A DNA stretch of 64,000 bases from Lachnoanaerobaculum orale. GTDB taxonomy: Bacteria > Bacillota > Clostridia > Lachnospirales > Lachnospiraceae. The stretch is taken from assembly GCF_003862485.1 (NCBI RefSeq), contig NZ_RRCM01000001.1, positions 1,195,241 to 1,259,240 on the forward strand. The letters are read 5' to 3'. This document shows positions 25,381-34,372 of the stretch, one piece after another; position 1 is the first letter of the stretch; every line of letters starts with the position of its first letter. Below the pieces are notes generated by a model. That model made no database searches and was not told where the DNA came from. It was given only the letters and a program-made list of their open reading frames with translations. A program made the translations under genes and the position numbers.

Positions 25381-26901
25381 ATGTTAAGTCAAATAAATAC
25401 AGCAGGTCTTTTGGGTATCAATGCATTTCATGTCTGTTGTGAGACCGATATAGGAGACGGACTTCCCGGAATCATTCTGATAGGCTCCTTATCAAGTGAA
25501 GTCAAAGAGGCGGCGGACAGAGTAAAGACCGCTATAAAAAATTCTAAAATTTCTTTTTATCCCAGAAAAATTGTTATAAATCTTTCACCTGCAGAAATAA
25601 AAAAAGAAGGATGCGGCTATGATTTGCCTATTGCCATATCAATACTTGAGGCACTCGGTGTTATAAAATCCGATATTCTAAACGAGTCTATGTTTGTAGG
25701 AGAGCTTTCATTAAGCGGTGAGCTTTTGCCTATAAGGGGCGTGCTTCCTATAGTTATATTTGCAAAGGAGGCGGGTTTTAAAAATATATTTCTCCCATAT
25801 GACAATCTGGCGGAAGCAAATATAGTAGCAGGTATAAAAAATATCGGTATAAAAAATCTAAAAGATCTTATTGAAATTTTGAATAATGAAAAGACTTATA
25901 ATGAAAATATCAATAAAGCAGTATTACCCCCACAAGAAAGAAAATACAGCGATTTCAGTGATGTTAACGGGCAAATTCTGTTAAAAAGAGCAGTTCAAAT
26001 CGCAGTTGCAGGCAGACATAATATTCTTTTCATAGGTCCTGCAGGTACAGGTAAGAGTATGATCGCACAAAGAATCCCCGGAATAATGCCGAATATGACT
26101 GATGAAGAGGCACTTGAAGTATCTAAAATATACAGTGTATGCGGACTGTTAAACTCAAAGGAGCCTATTTTAAAGATAAGACCTTACAGAGCACCACATC
26201 ATACGGTCTCGCCACAGGCATTGTCAGGCGGAGGCAGAGTTCCAAAGCCGGGAGAAATATCTTTGGCACATAAAGGCGTACTTTTTCTTGATGAGCTTGC
26301 AGAGTTTAAGACAAATACAATAGAGGTTTTAAGACAGCCTATGGAAAATAAGACTGTAAGTATTGCAAGAGTGAATGCAAGCATTGATTATCCTGCCGAT
26401 TTTATGCTGGTGGCGGCGACAAATCCTTGCAAATGCGGCTACTATCCTGACAGAAGTAAATGCAGCTGCAATGAGGCGCAGGTGAAAAAGTATCTGTCAA
26501 GGATATCAAAGCCTCTGCTTGACAGGGTTGATATTACTGTAGAGACTTCCATGATAAAGTATGAAGAGTTAAAGGGTGATTTTCACAATGTAAGCAGTGA
26601 AGAGATGAAAAAGTATATAGAAAAAGTAAGAGATATTCAGTTAAACAGATATAAAGATTATGATTTTTCTTATAATTCAGAGATTCCTCCAAATTTAATA
26701 AACAAGTTCTGCGCTTTAAGTGAAAAGGATGATATTTTTCTTTCCAATCTATATGAAGCAAAAAAGATGAGTGTAAGAGGACTGCATAAGATATTGAAAG
26801 TAGCAAGAACGGTAGCGGATTTTAACGAGCATGAAAATATTGAACATGCGGATATATGTGAGGCGATATCATATCGCTCTTTGGAGGATAAATATTGGTA
26901 A
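25381..26901 (+). CDS. yifB: YifB/ComM family Mg-chelatase-like AAA+ ATPase
   Basis: The 506-residue protein has an N-terminal Lon-like domain (about 1-165, ending in the FLPYDNLAEA region), an AAA+ domain with Walker A GPAGTGKSM and Walker B GVLFLDELAEF, then a cysteine cluster NPCKCGYYPDRSKCSC and a C-terminal lid. ComM-type members are helicases that aid branch migration in natural transformation. dprA follows after nine bases, a common pairing that fits a recombination role. AAAGGAG precedes the ATG. Confidence 0.93.
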   Translation: MLSQINTAGLLGINAFHVCCETDIGDGLPGIILIGSLSSEVKEAADRVKTAIKNSKISFYPRKIVINLSPAEIKKEGCGYDLPIAISILEALGVIKSDILNESMFVGELSLSGELLPIRGVLPIVIFAKEAGFKNIFLPYDNLAEANIVAGIKNIGIKNLKDLIEILNNEKTYNENINKAVLPPQERKYSDFSDVNGQILLKRAVQIAVAGRHNILFIGPAGTGKSMIAQRIPGIMPNMTDEEALEVSKIYSVCGLLNSKEPILKIRPYRAPHHTVSPQALSGGGRVPKPGEISLAHKGVLFLDELAEFKTNTIEVLRQPMENKTVSIARVNASIDYPADFMLVAATNPCKCGYYPDRSKCSCNEAQVKKYLSRISKPLLDRVDITVETSMIKYEELKGDFHNVSSEEMKKYIEKVRDIQLNRYKDYDFSYNSEIPPNLINKFCALSEKDDIFLSNLYEAKKMSVRGLHKILKVARTVADFNEHENIEHADICEAISYRSLEDKYW

Positions 26902-26910
26902 GGAGGGAAT

Positions 26911-28026
26911 ATGCAAATTTGTGAAATGTCGGATAAGGAAAGCTTATTTTTACTTTCTTCACTTACAGAGCTTGGATATTGCTCAAAAAGAATGATTTAT
27001 GAAAGAATAAGGCCGGTTAATAAGATTTTTGAAATGGATTTTGACACATTAAAGACAAGTCTTAAGTTAAGTGAAAAGCAGATAAGGGCTATCTTAAGTT
27101 TAAAGTTAAAAACAGATGAATTACATGAGGAATATTTATCACTTCCCGATAGAAAAATAAGATTTATTCTGCCGTTTGAAGACGATTACCCACAAAAACT
27201 TCTTAATATAAGGGATTATCCCTTCGGAATCTTTGTAAAAGGAGATGTTCCGCAAAATAAAAAAAGTGTAGCAATAGTCGGCAGCAGAAGTGCAAGTGAA
27301 TACGGACTTGGTATGGCAAGGTTTATTGCAAGAGAGCTTGCTCAAAGCGGTGTGGATATTATAAGCGGTATGGCACTCGGGGTGGATACAAAGGCTCATG
27401 AAGGTGCGGTTGAAGGAGTCGGCAAAACCTATGCCGTACTTGGCACGGGAGTAAATGTATGTTATCCTGAGAGTAATTTTAATCTGTACAACAAACTGTG
27501 TGAAAAGGATTTCGGAGGTGTAATATCTGAATTTCCGCTTGGAACGAATCCGCTTAAGCTAAACTTTCCTATAAGAAATCGTATAATATCGGGGCTTGCG
27601 GATATTATAGTGGTGATAGAGGCAAGATTAAAGTCGGGCTCACTTATAACGGCTTCACATGCTCTTGATCAGGGCAGAGAAGTATTTGCACTTCCCGGCA
27701 GAATAACAGACTGTATGAGCCTCGGATGTAATAAGCTGATTGCGGACGGAGCAGGTATTATTTCTTCGCCAAGTGATATTTTAGAGGCACTTGACCTGAA
27801 TGTTGATAGGAAAATTCAAGTATATAATGAAAAAAACCTTAATATGCTTGCAAAGAATGATAAAAAGGTTTATAGTTGCCTTGATTTAAAACCGAAGTAT
27901 ATTGATGACATAATTAAGGAGAGTGCTTTAGATATATCGGAAGTGCTTAGCTCACTTTTATTACTTGAATTGGAAGGTTTTATAGTACAGGTTTCATCAA
28001 ATTATTATTGTAAGAGGATAAATTAA
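26911..28026 (+). CDS. dprA: DNA-processing protein DprA
   Basis: The 371-residue protein loads RecA on incoming single-stranded DNA during transformation. The Rossmann-like core is clear: SVAIVGSRSASEYG near 117, ISGMALGVDTKAHEGA, LGTGVNVCYPESN, FPIRNRIISGL and EVFALPGRI. A helical N-terminal region and a C-terminal winged-helix-like domain flank it. It follows yifB closely and precedes topA by 13 bases. AAGGAGG lies before the ATG. Confidence 0.95.
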   Translation: MQICEMSDKESLFLLSSLTELGYCSKRMIYERIRPVNKIFEMDFDTLKTSLKLSEKQIRAILSLKLKTDELHEEYLSLPDRKIRFILPFEDDYPQKLLNIRDYPFGIFVKGDVPQNKKSVAIVGSRSASEYGLGMARFIARELAQSGVDIISGMALGVDTKAHEGAVEGVGKTYAVLGTGVNVCYPESNFNLYNKLCEKDFGGVISEFPLGTNPLKLNFPIRNRIISGLADIIVVIEARLKSGSLITASHALDQGREVFALPGRITDCMSLGCNKLIADGAGIISSPSDILEALDLNVDRKIQVYNEKNLNMLAKNDKKVYSCLDLKPKYIDDIIKESALDISEVLSSLLLLELEGFIVQVSSNYYCKRIN

Positions 28027-28039
28027 GTAAGGGGTTAAA

Positions 28040-30115
28040 ATGGCTGGAAGTTTAGTGATAGTGGAGTCGCCTGCAAAGGTAAAGACCATAAAGAAATATT
28101 TGGGTACCGGATATGAGGTTACAGCCTCAAACGGACATGTTAGGGATTTACCCAAGTCAACTATGGGTATTGATGTGGAGCATGATTTTGAGCCGAAATA
28201 TATTACTATAAGGGGAAAAGGCGAGTTGCTTGCTAAACTGAAAAAAGATGTCAAAAAGGCTGATAAGATATATCTTGCGACCGACCCCGACCGAGAGGGA
28301 GAGGCTATAAGTTGGCATTTGTCAAAGGCTCTTAAGCTTGACGATACGGACAAGAAGGTATACCGTATCAGTTTCAATGAGATTACAAAAAATGCTATAA
28401 AGGATGCCATCAAACATCCAAGGCAGCTTGATATGAATCTGGTAGATGCACAACAGGCAAGAAGAGTGCTTGACAGAATGGTGGGTTACTCTATAAGTCC
28501 GCTTCTTTGGGCAAAGGTAAAGAGGGGACTTTCCGCAGGTAGAGTTCAGTCTGTAGCGCTTAGAATGATTTGTGACAGAGAAGCGCAGATAGATGCGTTC
28601 ATACCTGAGGAGTATTGGAGCCTTGAAGCGGAGCTTTTGACCGAGTATTCCAAAAAAAGTGTAAATGCCAAGTTCTACGGTACCAATACGAAGCTTGCTA
28701 TAAATAATAAAGAAGAGATGGATAAAATCCTTGAAGCCTTAAAGGATGCAAAATATGTGGTTTCAGAGATAAATGAGGGTGAGAGAGTAAAAAAGGCGCC
28801 TATTCCTTTTACAACATCCACTCTTCAACAGGAAGCCAGCAAGAAGTTAAATTATTCCACGCAAAAGACAATGAGACTTGCACAACAGTTATATGAAGGT
28901 GTGGATATAGAGGGCAAGGGTACGATTGCACTTATCACATATCTGCGTACAGACTCTACAAGAGTTGCCGCAGAGGCGGATACTGCAGCAAGAGAGTTTG
29001 TCGGTAAGACATATGGCGATGAATATGTATCAAAGAATACTGTCACAAAGAATGCAAAGACAAATGTTCAAGATGCGCATGAGGCTATCAGACCTACAGA
29101 TGTTACACTTACTCCTGCTATGGTAAAAGAATCTTTACCCAGAGAACTTTTCAGACTGTATCAACTTATCTGGAAAAGGTTTGTTGCAAGCAGAATGGAA
29201 AATGCAAAGTATAAAACAACGTCAGTAAAGCTTGGTGCAGGTGAATATATTTTTACAATGTCAGGTTCAAAGATTGTATTTGACGGATTTATGAGTGTAT
29301 ATACAGATGACGATGAAGAAAAGGCAAGTTCGGATGCCGTCATAGGTAAGCTAAAAGTCGGAGATGAGCTGGAGCTTGTAAAGCTTATAGATTTACAGCA
29401 TTTTACACAGCCGCCTGCACACTATACCGAGGCAAGTCTTGTAAAAGCACTTGAAGAGCAGGGAATAGGTCGTCCGTCTACATACGCACCTACCATTACA
29501 ACTATTATGGCAAGGCATTATGTGGTAAAAGAGCAAAAAAATCTGTATGTCACTGAGCTTGGTCAGATAGTGAACTCTATGATGGTAAATTACTTCGGAA
29601 GTATTGTGGATAAGGAATTTACAGCCAATTTGGAGCAGTTGCTTGACTCTGTCGGAGACGGTAAGGTAAATTGGAAGACTGTAGTATCAAACTTTTATCC
29701 GGATCTTGAGTCTGCTGTAGATCAGGCTTCAAAGGAGCTTGAGAATGTAAAGATAGCCGATGAGGTTACCGATGTTATTTGTGAGAACTGTGGCAGAAAT
29801 ATGGTTATAAAATACGGACCGCACGGAAAGTTCTTAGCCTGTCCGGGCTTCCCTGAGTGTAAGAACACCAAGCCTTACTTTGAAAAGATCGGGGTGTCCT
29901 GCCCGAAATGTGGCGGTGATGTGGTTATCAAAAAGACAAAGAAGGGCAGAATCTATTACGGATGCAGCAATGCTCCTGAATGTGACTTTATGTCATGGAA
30001 TAAGCCTTCAGCAATAAAATGTCCGAAATGCGGTTCATATATGGTGGAAAAGGGAAACAAACTTCTATGTATGAATGAAGAATGCGGATATACGGAAAAT
30101 AAGCCTAAAGAGTAA
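28040..30115 (+). CDS. topA: DNA topoisomerase I
   Basis: The 691-residue type IA topoisomerase relaxes negative supercoils. A TOPRIM domain (about 4-120) begins VIVESPAKVKTIKKYLG and holds TDPDREGEAISWH; the active-site Tyr lies near 300 in ITYLRTDSTRV. The C-terminus has three zinc-finger segments (about 580-690), starting CENCGRN, CPKCGGD and CPKCGSY. The order dprA-topA is common in Firmicutes. The operon ends at a hairpin just after the stop. Confidence 0.97.
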   Translation: MAGSLVIVESPAKVKTIKKYLGTGYEVTASNGHVRDLPKSTMGIDVEHDFEPKYITIRGKGELLAKLKKDVKKADKIYLATDPDREGEAISWHLSKALKLDDTDKKVYRISFNEITKNAIKDAIKHPRQLDMNLVDAQQARRVLDRMVGYSISPLLWAKVKRGLSAGRVQSVALRMICDREAQIDAFIPEEYWSLEAELLTEYSKKSVNAKFYGTNTKLAINNKEEMDKILEALKDAKYVVSEINEGERVKKAPIPFTTSTLQQEASKKLNYSTQKTMRLAQQLYEGVDIEGKGTIALITYLRTDSTRVAAEADTAAREFVGKTYGDEYVSKNTVTKNAKTNVQDAHEAIRPTDVTLTPAMVKESLPRELFRLYQLIWKRFVASRMENAKYKTTSVKLGAGEYIFTMSGSKIVFDGFMSVYTDDDEEKASSDAVIGKLKVGDELELVKLIDLQHFTQPPAHYTEASLVKALEEQGIGRPSTYAPTITTIMARHYVVKEQKNLYVTELGQIVNSMMVNYFGSIVDKEFTANLEQLLDSVGDGKVNWKTVVSNFYPDLESAVDQASKELENVKIADEVTDVICENCGRNMVIKYGPHGKFLACPGFPECKNTKPYFEKIGVSCPKCGGDVVIKKTKKGRIYYGCSNAPECDFMSWNKPSAIKCPKCGSYMVEKGNKLLCMNEECGYTENKPKE

Positions 30116-30123
30116 TAAAAAGA

Positions 30124-30152
30124 CCTGTGAGAGATTTTCTCACAGGCTTTTT
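30124..30152. terminator. bidirectional terminator between topA and the minus-strand operon
   Basis: CCTGTGAG (30124-30131) pairs with CTCACAGG (30139-30146). T runs follow on both strands, so it can end topA from the left and the small membrane protein gene from the right. Confidence 0.88.
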
Positions 30153-30352
30153 TATTCCTCATCCTTTTTATCAAGGTTTCTTATCTGTTTTGTTATTATT
30201 ATATACGCATAGACTATTACAGGCATTACAATATCTATAAAAAGAAAGACAAAGAGCAACTTTGTATTACTTGTAAATATTGCGACATAGACTGTAGCAA
30301 GTAAGCTGAAAATAAGTATCAAAAGCAGTATTATTGCAAAAATTCTCTTCAT
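30152..30352 (-). CDS. 66-residue two-helix membrane protein, unknown function
   Basis: The protein has two hydrophobic helices (about 4-27 and 31-54) and a charged tail ending KKDEE. I do not recognise a family. The ATG lies one base after the ABC-F stop, and its GGAGG binding site is inside the last ABC-F codons. Translation is thus coupled to the ABC-F gene. The coupling and shared terminator argue that this short frame is real. Confidence 0.7.
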   Translation of the reverse strand: MKRIFAIILLLILIFSLLATVYVAIFTSNTKLLFVFLFIDIVMPVIVYAYIIITKQIRNLDKKDEE

Positions 30353-30353
30353 T

Positions 30354-32279
30354 CTATTCCTCCATCTGTAGGGTAAGCTCTTCCCAGTCTTCCATCAGCT
30401 TATCAAGCCTTTTTTCAAGAGCCTCTTTTTGTTTTTGAAGTTCCATAAGTTTGCCGACATTTGAAGCATTCTCAGGGTTTGCAAATTCCTCATCAATCGA
30501 TTGTAATTTATCCTCAATCTCTGAAATCTCTTTTTCACATTTGTTTAGAGCATTCTTTACTTTCTTTTTTTGAGCCAGTGCGGTCTTATTGTCAATCCAT
30601 TCTTTCTTTGACTCTGAAACATCTACCGGTTTTTCAGCCTGTTCGGTGCTTGTAAGGTTTGCGGCTTCCTCTACGGCTTCTCTTTTTTCAATGTAATAAT
30701 CGTAGTTTCCTATATAGTTTAAAAGTCGGTTTTCAGTAAGGTCAAGTATTCTTGTAGCGGTCTTATTGATAAAGTATCTGTCATGTGAAACATAGCAGAC
30801 AGTGCCCGGAAAGTTGTTCAAAGCATTTTCAAGTACATCCTTACTTACTATATCAAGGTGGTTTGTAGGCTCATCCAAAAGTAAAAAATTTGCTTTTGAG
30901 AGCATAAGCTTTACCAGAGATACTCTACCTCTTTCACCACCTGAGAGATCTGCTATCTTTTTGTATACATCCTCCCCGGTAAAGAGAAATGCCGCCAAAA
31001 TATTTCTTATCTGAGTATTTGTCATCTCGGGATAGGTATCTGAAAGCTCGTCAAACAAAGTCTTGTCCATATGAAGTACCTGATGTTCCTGGTCATAGTA
31101 GGCAACGGATACATTTGATCCGTAGATGACTTCACCTGTATCCGGTTCTAAAAGACCGTTTATAATTTTTAAAAGTGTAGTCTTTCCTGTACCGTTGTCA
31201 CCTATTATAGCGACTCTTTCACCTCTTTTTATCTCAAAGTTTATATCCCAAAATAGTTTTTTGTGATCAAAGCTCTTTGAAAGATTGTGTACGGTTAAAA
31301 CATCCTTGCCGCTTTCCTTTGAGATATCTAAAGACAGTCTCATATTTTCACTGTATGTCTGCGGTGCTTCTACCCTTTCTATCTTTTCAAGCTGTTTTTG
31401 CCTGCTTTCGGCTCTCTTTATTGATTTTTCTCTGTTAAACTGCTTAAGCTTTGTAATAACTGCTTCCTGATGCTTGATTTCCTGCTGCTGATTCAGATAT
31501 TCCTTCATCTTGGCATCCAAGAGCATCTGCTTTTTATTTGAGAAGTCTGTATAGTTACCGAGATACATCTGTACATTACCGTTTTCTATATCAATAACCT
31601 TGCTTACTATCTTATCAAGAAAATATCTGTCGTGAGATACAATAATTACAGCACCCTTATAGTTTAAAAGATATGATTCAAGCCACTCTATACTTCTTAA
31701 GTCAAGGTGGTTTGTAGGCTCGTCCAAAAGTATAATGTCAGGTTCTTCAAGCAAAAGCTTTGCAAGGAAAACTCTTGTTTTTTGACCTCCTGACAATGTG
31801 TTTATTTTTCTGTCAAAGTCGATTTCTTCAAAGCCAAGTCCCTTTAAGATACCTACAACTCTGCTTTTGGCGGCGTATCCGTCCATAAGTTCATAGCTAT
31901 GTGTAAGAGCGGTGTAAGAAGAGTATAACTCCTCCAATTCACTGCCTGTCAAATGCTTCATATCTTCCTGCATTTGTGACATTCTCTTTTCCATATTCAA
32001 TATAGGTTCTATAACTGTATATAATTCATCAATAATGCTTAGTGCAGAGTCCACATTATTGATCTGGCGTAAATATCCGAGTTTTGCGTCCTTTGCAAGT
32101 GTAATGCTGCCGCTATCGGCGCTCTCTTCTCCGGTAAGTATTTTCAAAAGTGTGGTTTTTCCGGCACCGTTTACACCTACAATGGCTACCTTTTCATGTT
32201 CATTGACAAGAAAGGTTGCATCCTTTATTATCTCATTACTTCCAAATGATTTTGATATATTAGTGGCATTTAAAATCAA
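30354..32279 (-). CDS. ABC-F family ATPase (translation factor type)
   Basis: The 641-residue soluble protein has two ABC domains and no membrane segment: Walker A GVNGAGKTT and GDNGTGKTT, signatures LSGGQKTRV and LSGGERGRV, Walker B LLLDEPTNHLD in the second. A charged linker joins the domains and a C-terminal coiled coil (about 555-640) is present, as in Uup/YfmR-like members that act on ribosomes. The start is TTG at 32279, eight bases after AAGGAGG; the frame extends to 32375 but that part lacks ABC-F character. Confidence 0.92.
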   Translation of the reverse strand: MILNATNISKSFGSNEIIKDATFLVNEHEKVAIVGVNGAGKTTLLKILTGEESADSGSITLAKDAKLGYLRQINNVDSALSIIDELYTVIEPILNMEKRMSQMQEDMKHLTGSELEELYSSYTALTHSYELMDGYAAKSRVVGILKGLGFEEIDFDRKINTLSGGQKTRVFLAKLLLEEPDIILLDEPTNHLDLRSIEWLESYLLNYKGAVIIVSHDRYFLDKIVSKVIDIENGNVQMYLGNYTDFSNKKQMLLDAKMKEYLNQQQEIKHQEAVITKLKQFNREKSIKRAESRQKQLEKIERVEAPQTYSENMRLSLDISKESGKDVLTVHNLSKSFDHKKLFWDINFEIKRGERVAIIGDNGTGKTTLLKIINGLLEPDTGEVIYGSNVSVAYYDQEHQVLHMDKTLFDELSDTYPEMTNTQIRNILAAFLFTGEDVYKKIADLSGGERGRVSLVKLMLSKANFLLLDEPTNHLDIVSKDVLENALNNFPGTVCYVSHDRYFINKTATRILDLTENRLLNYIGNYDYYIEKREAVEEAANLTSTEQAEKPVDVSESKKEWIDNKTALAQKKKVKNALNKCEKEISEIEDKLQSIDEEFANPENASNVGKLMELQKQKEALEKRLDKLMEDWEELTLQMEE

Positions 32280-32368
32280 ACAATTTGCCTCCTTACTATA
32301 TAATACACATAAGTATATCCTATACATGCAATTGAATGCAAGGGTAAAGAATGCCGTTATTATCTGTA

Positions 32369-32397
32369 TTGACAATTATATTGATAAATAATATACT
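32369..32397 (+). promoter_or_regulatory. rex promoter
   Basis: TTGACA (32369-32374), 17 bases, TATACT (32392-32397): strong sigma-A promoter with a predicted start near 32404, inside the Rex-like operator. Confidence 0.88.
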
Positions 32398-32399
32398 AA

Positions 32400-32417
32400 T
32401 TGTAGAATTCTTAACAA
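32400..32417 (+). promoter_or_regulatory. Rex-like operator
   Basis: TTGTAGAATTCTTAACAA resembles the Rex palindrome TTGTTAAnnnnTTAACAA, with a perfect right half and five of seven in the left. It starts three bases after the -10 box, a typical repressor position. NADH-sensitive autoregulation is inferred. Confidence 0.7.
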
Positions 32418-32460
32418 AGAAATAGCTATGCATTATATGCATAGTTTAGATGGAGATATA

Positions 32461-33117
32461 ATGGAAGAAAGAAAAATATCAAGAGCGGTTATTTCAAGGC
32501 TGCCAAGATACTATAGATATTTGGGAGAACTTTCAGAAGAAGGAGTTGAAAGAATCTCTTCAAAAGAGCTTAGTGAAAGGATGAAGGTAACCGCTTCTCA
32601 AATAAGGCAGGACCTTAACAATTTCGGCGGATTCGGTCAACAAGGCTACGGCTACAATGTAAGATATTTGTATAATGAGATAGCAAAGATATTGGGCATT
32701 GATCGCCAGCACAATATTATTATAATTGGTGCCGGACACCTGGGCCAGGCTATTGCAAATTATGCAAACTTCGAGAGAAGAGGATTTTTGATTCAGGCAA
32801 TGTTTGATGTGGACCCGAATCTTTTCGGAAAGACTGTAAGGGGTGCAAGAGTTTATTCACTTGACAGCCTTGAGAAGTTTATTTCGGAAAACGATATTCA
32901 AATCGCGGCACTTACCATACCGAAGGCAAGAGCCATGGAAGTAGCTGACAGGCTTGTAAAATCAGGTATAAAGGCGATTTGGAATTTTGCACATACAGAT
33001 CTTACGGTTCCTGACGATGTAATAGTTGAAAATGTACATCTGTCGGAGTCCTTAATGAGACTCTCATACAGAGTCAGCAATATGGATGCGATACCTTTTG
33101 AAGGAAAGTATGATTAG
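32461..33117 (+). CDS. rex: redox-sensing repressor Rex
   Basis: The 218-residue protein represses fermentation and respiration genes and releases DNA when NADH/NAD+ rises. The N-terminal winged helix (about 1-80) has RLPRYYRYLGEL, SSKELSERMKVTASQIRQDL and GGFGQQGYGY; the Rossmann domain has IIIGAGHLGQAIANY. The start is ATG 32461 after TGGAGA; an in-frame ATG at 32428 is less likely. Its end overlaps acpS by eight bases. A Rex-like site lies in its own promoter. Confidence 0.96.
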   Translation: MEERKISRAVISRLPRYYRYLGELSEEGVERISSKELSERMKVTASQIRQDLNNFGGFGQQGYGYNVRYLYNEIAKILGIDRQHNIIIIGAGHLGQAIANYANFERRGFLIQAMFDVDPNLFGKTVRGARVYSLDSLEKFISENDIQIAALTIPKARAMEVADRLVKSGIKAIWNFAHTDLTVPDDVIVENVHLSESLMRLSYRVSNMDAIPFEGKYD

Positions 33118-33478
33118 AGGTATAGGAACCGACATAATAGAAATAGACAGAATATCAAGAGCAATAAAAAAAGATTATTTTTTGAAAAGGGCTTTTACTG
33201 ACAGCGAAATTGTTATGGCTAAGGAAAGGAATACCGATGTTTTTCTTGCAGGCAATTTTGCTGTAAAAGAGGCTTTTGTCAAAGCATTAGGAATAGGTTT
33301 TAGAGGTATCGGACTGAAGGATTTGGAAGTGCTTAGGGATAAATACGGCAAACCCTTTATAAGGATTTGCAATCCTGAAAATATTCATCTTATGGATATC
33401 AATGAGAAAAATATTTATGTATCTATAAGCAATACAAATTCATTAGCCGTTGCAATGGTGGTAATAGAAGTTGATTGA
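33110..33478 (+). CDS. acpS: holo-[acyl-carrier-protein] synthase
   Basis: The 122-residue phosphopantetheinyl transferase activates acyl carrier protein with CoA. The motifs are MIRGIGTDIIEIDRI at the start, with the metal-binding Asp, and NFAVKEAFVKALG, with the catalytic Glu-Ala-Phe-x-Lys. ATG 33110 follows GGAAAG and lies within the rex stop region. The operon acpS-nnrD-alr is common in Firmicutes. Confidence 0.95.
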   Translation: MIRGIGTDIIEIDRISRAIKKDYFLKRAFTDSEIVMAKERNTDVFLAGNFAVKEAFVKALGIGFRGIGLKDLEVLRDKYGKPFIRICNPENIHLMDINEKNIYVSISNTNSLAVAMVVIEVD

Positions 33479-33493
33479 TATGTGGAGATAGAT

Positions 33494-34372
33494 ATGAGGA
33501 TACTTGATGAGACTGCATTAAAATATATACCTGACAGAATAGAAGATGCAAATAAGGGCAGTTACGGACATGTACTTGTGATTGCCGGGAGCAACGGCAT
33601 GAGCGGTGCCGCTTTTCTCAGTTCTATGGCAGCGTATCGTTCCGGTGCCGGACTTGTAAGAATACTTACAGTGAGCAAAAACAGAACGATTTTGCAGACA
33701 CTGCTGCCTGAAGCAATTATTACAACTTACGATGAGAGAGAGGCGTTTGAAAGTAAAGACTGCTTATTAAGTAAGATAAAGCAATGTCTTGACTGGGCAA
33801 GTGTTGTAGTACTCGGTCCGGGGCTTTCCACGGAGTACTATTCAAAGATTATTGTGGAATATGTTTTGTCTGAGTGCTATGTACCTATGATAATAGATGC
33901 CGATGCACTTAATATAATTGCTTATGATAATTCGCTTACCAAGTATTATACAGACAATATTATTATCACACCTCATATCGGAGAGATGTCAAGGCTTATA
34001 AATATACCTATCGAGGATATACTTGCAGATACACAAAAGTACGCAAAGGAGTATGCAAATAAATATGGTATCACAGTGGTCTTAAAATCACATAGAAGTG
34101 TGATTGCCGCCAAAGAAGATACTTTTATCAATGAATCGGGGACTCCGGCTATGGCAAAGGCGGGAAGCGGAGATGTACTCTGCGGTATAATAGCGGGAAT
34201 GTTCTGCCTCGGAATAGAAGATGATTTGGCTGTAGCACTTGGCGTTTACATACACGGACTTGCAGGAAATCTGGCAGGACAAAAGCAGGGAGAGCACAGT
34301 ATTATTGCAAGAGATATACTGGACAATATAGGAGAGGTACTGAATAGAAGGAAGAGAAATGGACTCATATAA
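33494..34372 (+). CDS. nnrD: ADP-dependent NAD(P)H-hydrate dehydratase
   Basis: The 292-residue ribokinase-like enzyme repairs hydrated NAD(P)H. VIAGSNGMSGAAFLS, VVLGPGLS, MIIDADALNI, ITPHIGEMSRL and AKAGSGDVLCGIIAGM are the family blocks. Only the dehydratase half is here; the epimerase half (NnrE) found fused in many bacteria is absent. ATG 33494 follows GGAG at good spacing and is preferred to GTG 33482. Its end overlaps alr by 14 bases. Confidence 0.93.
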   Translation: MRILDETALKYIPDRIEDANKGSYGHVLVIAGSNGMSGAAFLSSMAAYRSGAGLVRILTVSKNRTILQTLLPEAIITTYDEREAFESKDCLLSKIKQCLDWASVVVLGPGLSTEYYSKIIVEYVLSECYVPMIIDADALNIIAYDNSLTKYYTDNIIITPHIGEMSRLINIPIEDILADTQKYAKEYANKYGITVVLKSHRSVIAAKEDTFINESGTPAMAKAGSGDVLCGIIAGMFCLGIEDDLAVALGVYIHGLAGNLAGQKQGEHSIIARDILDNIGEVLNRRKRNGLI

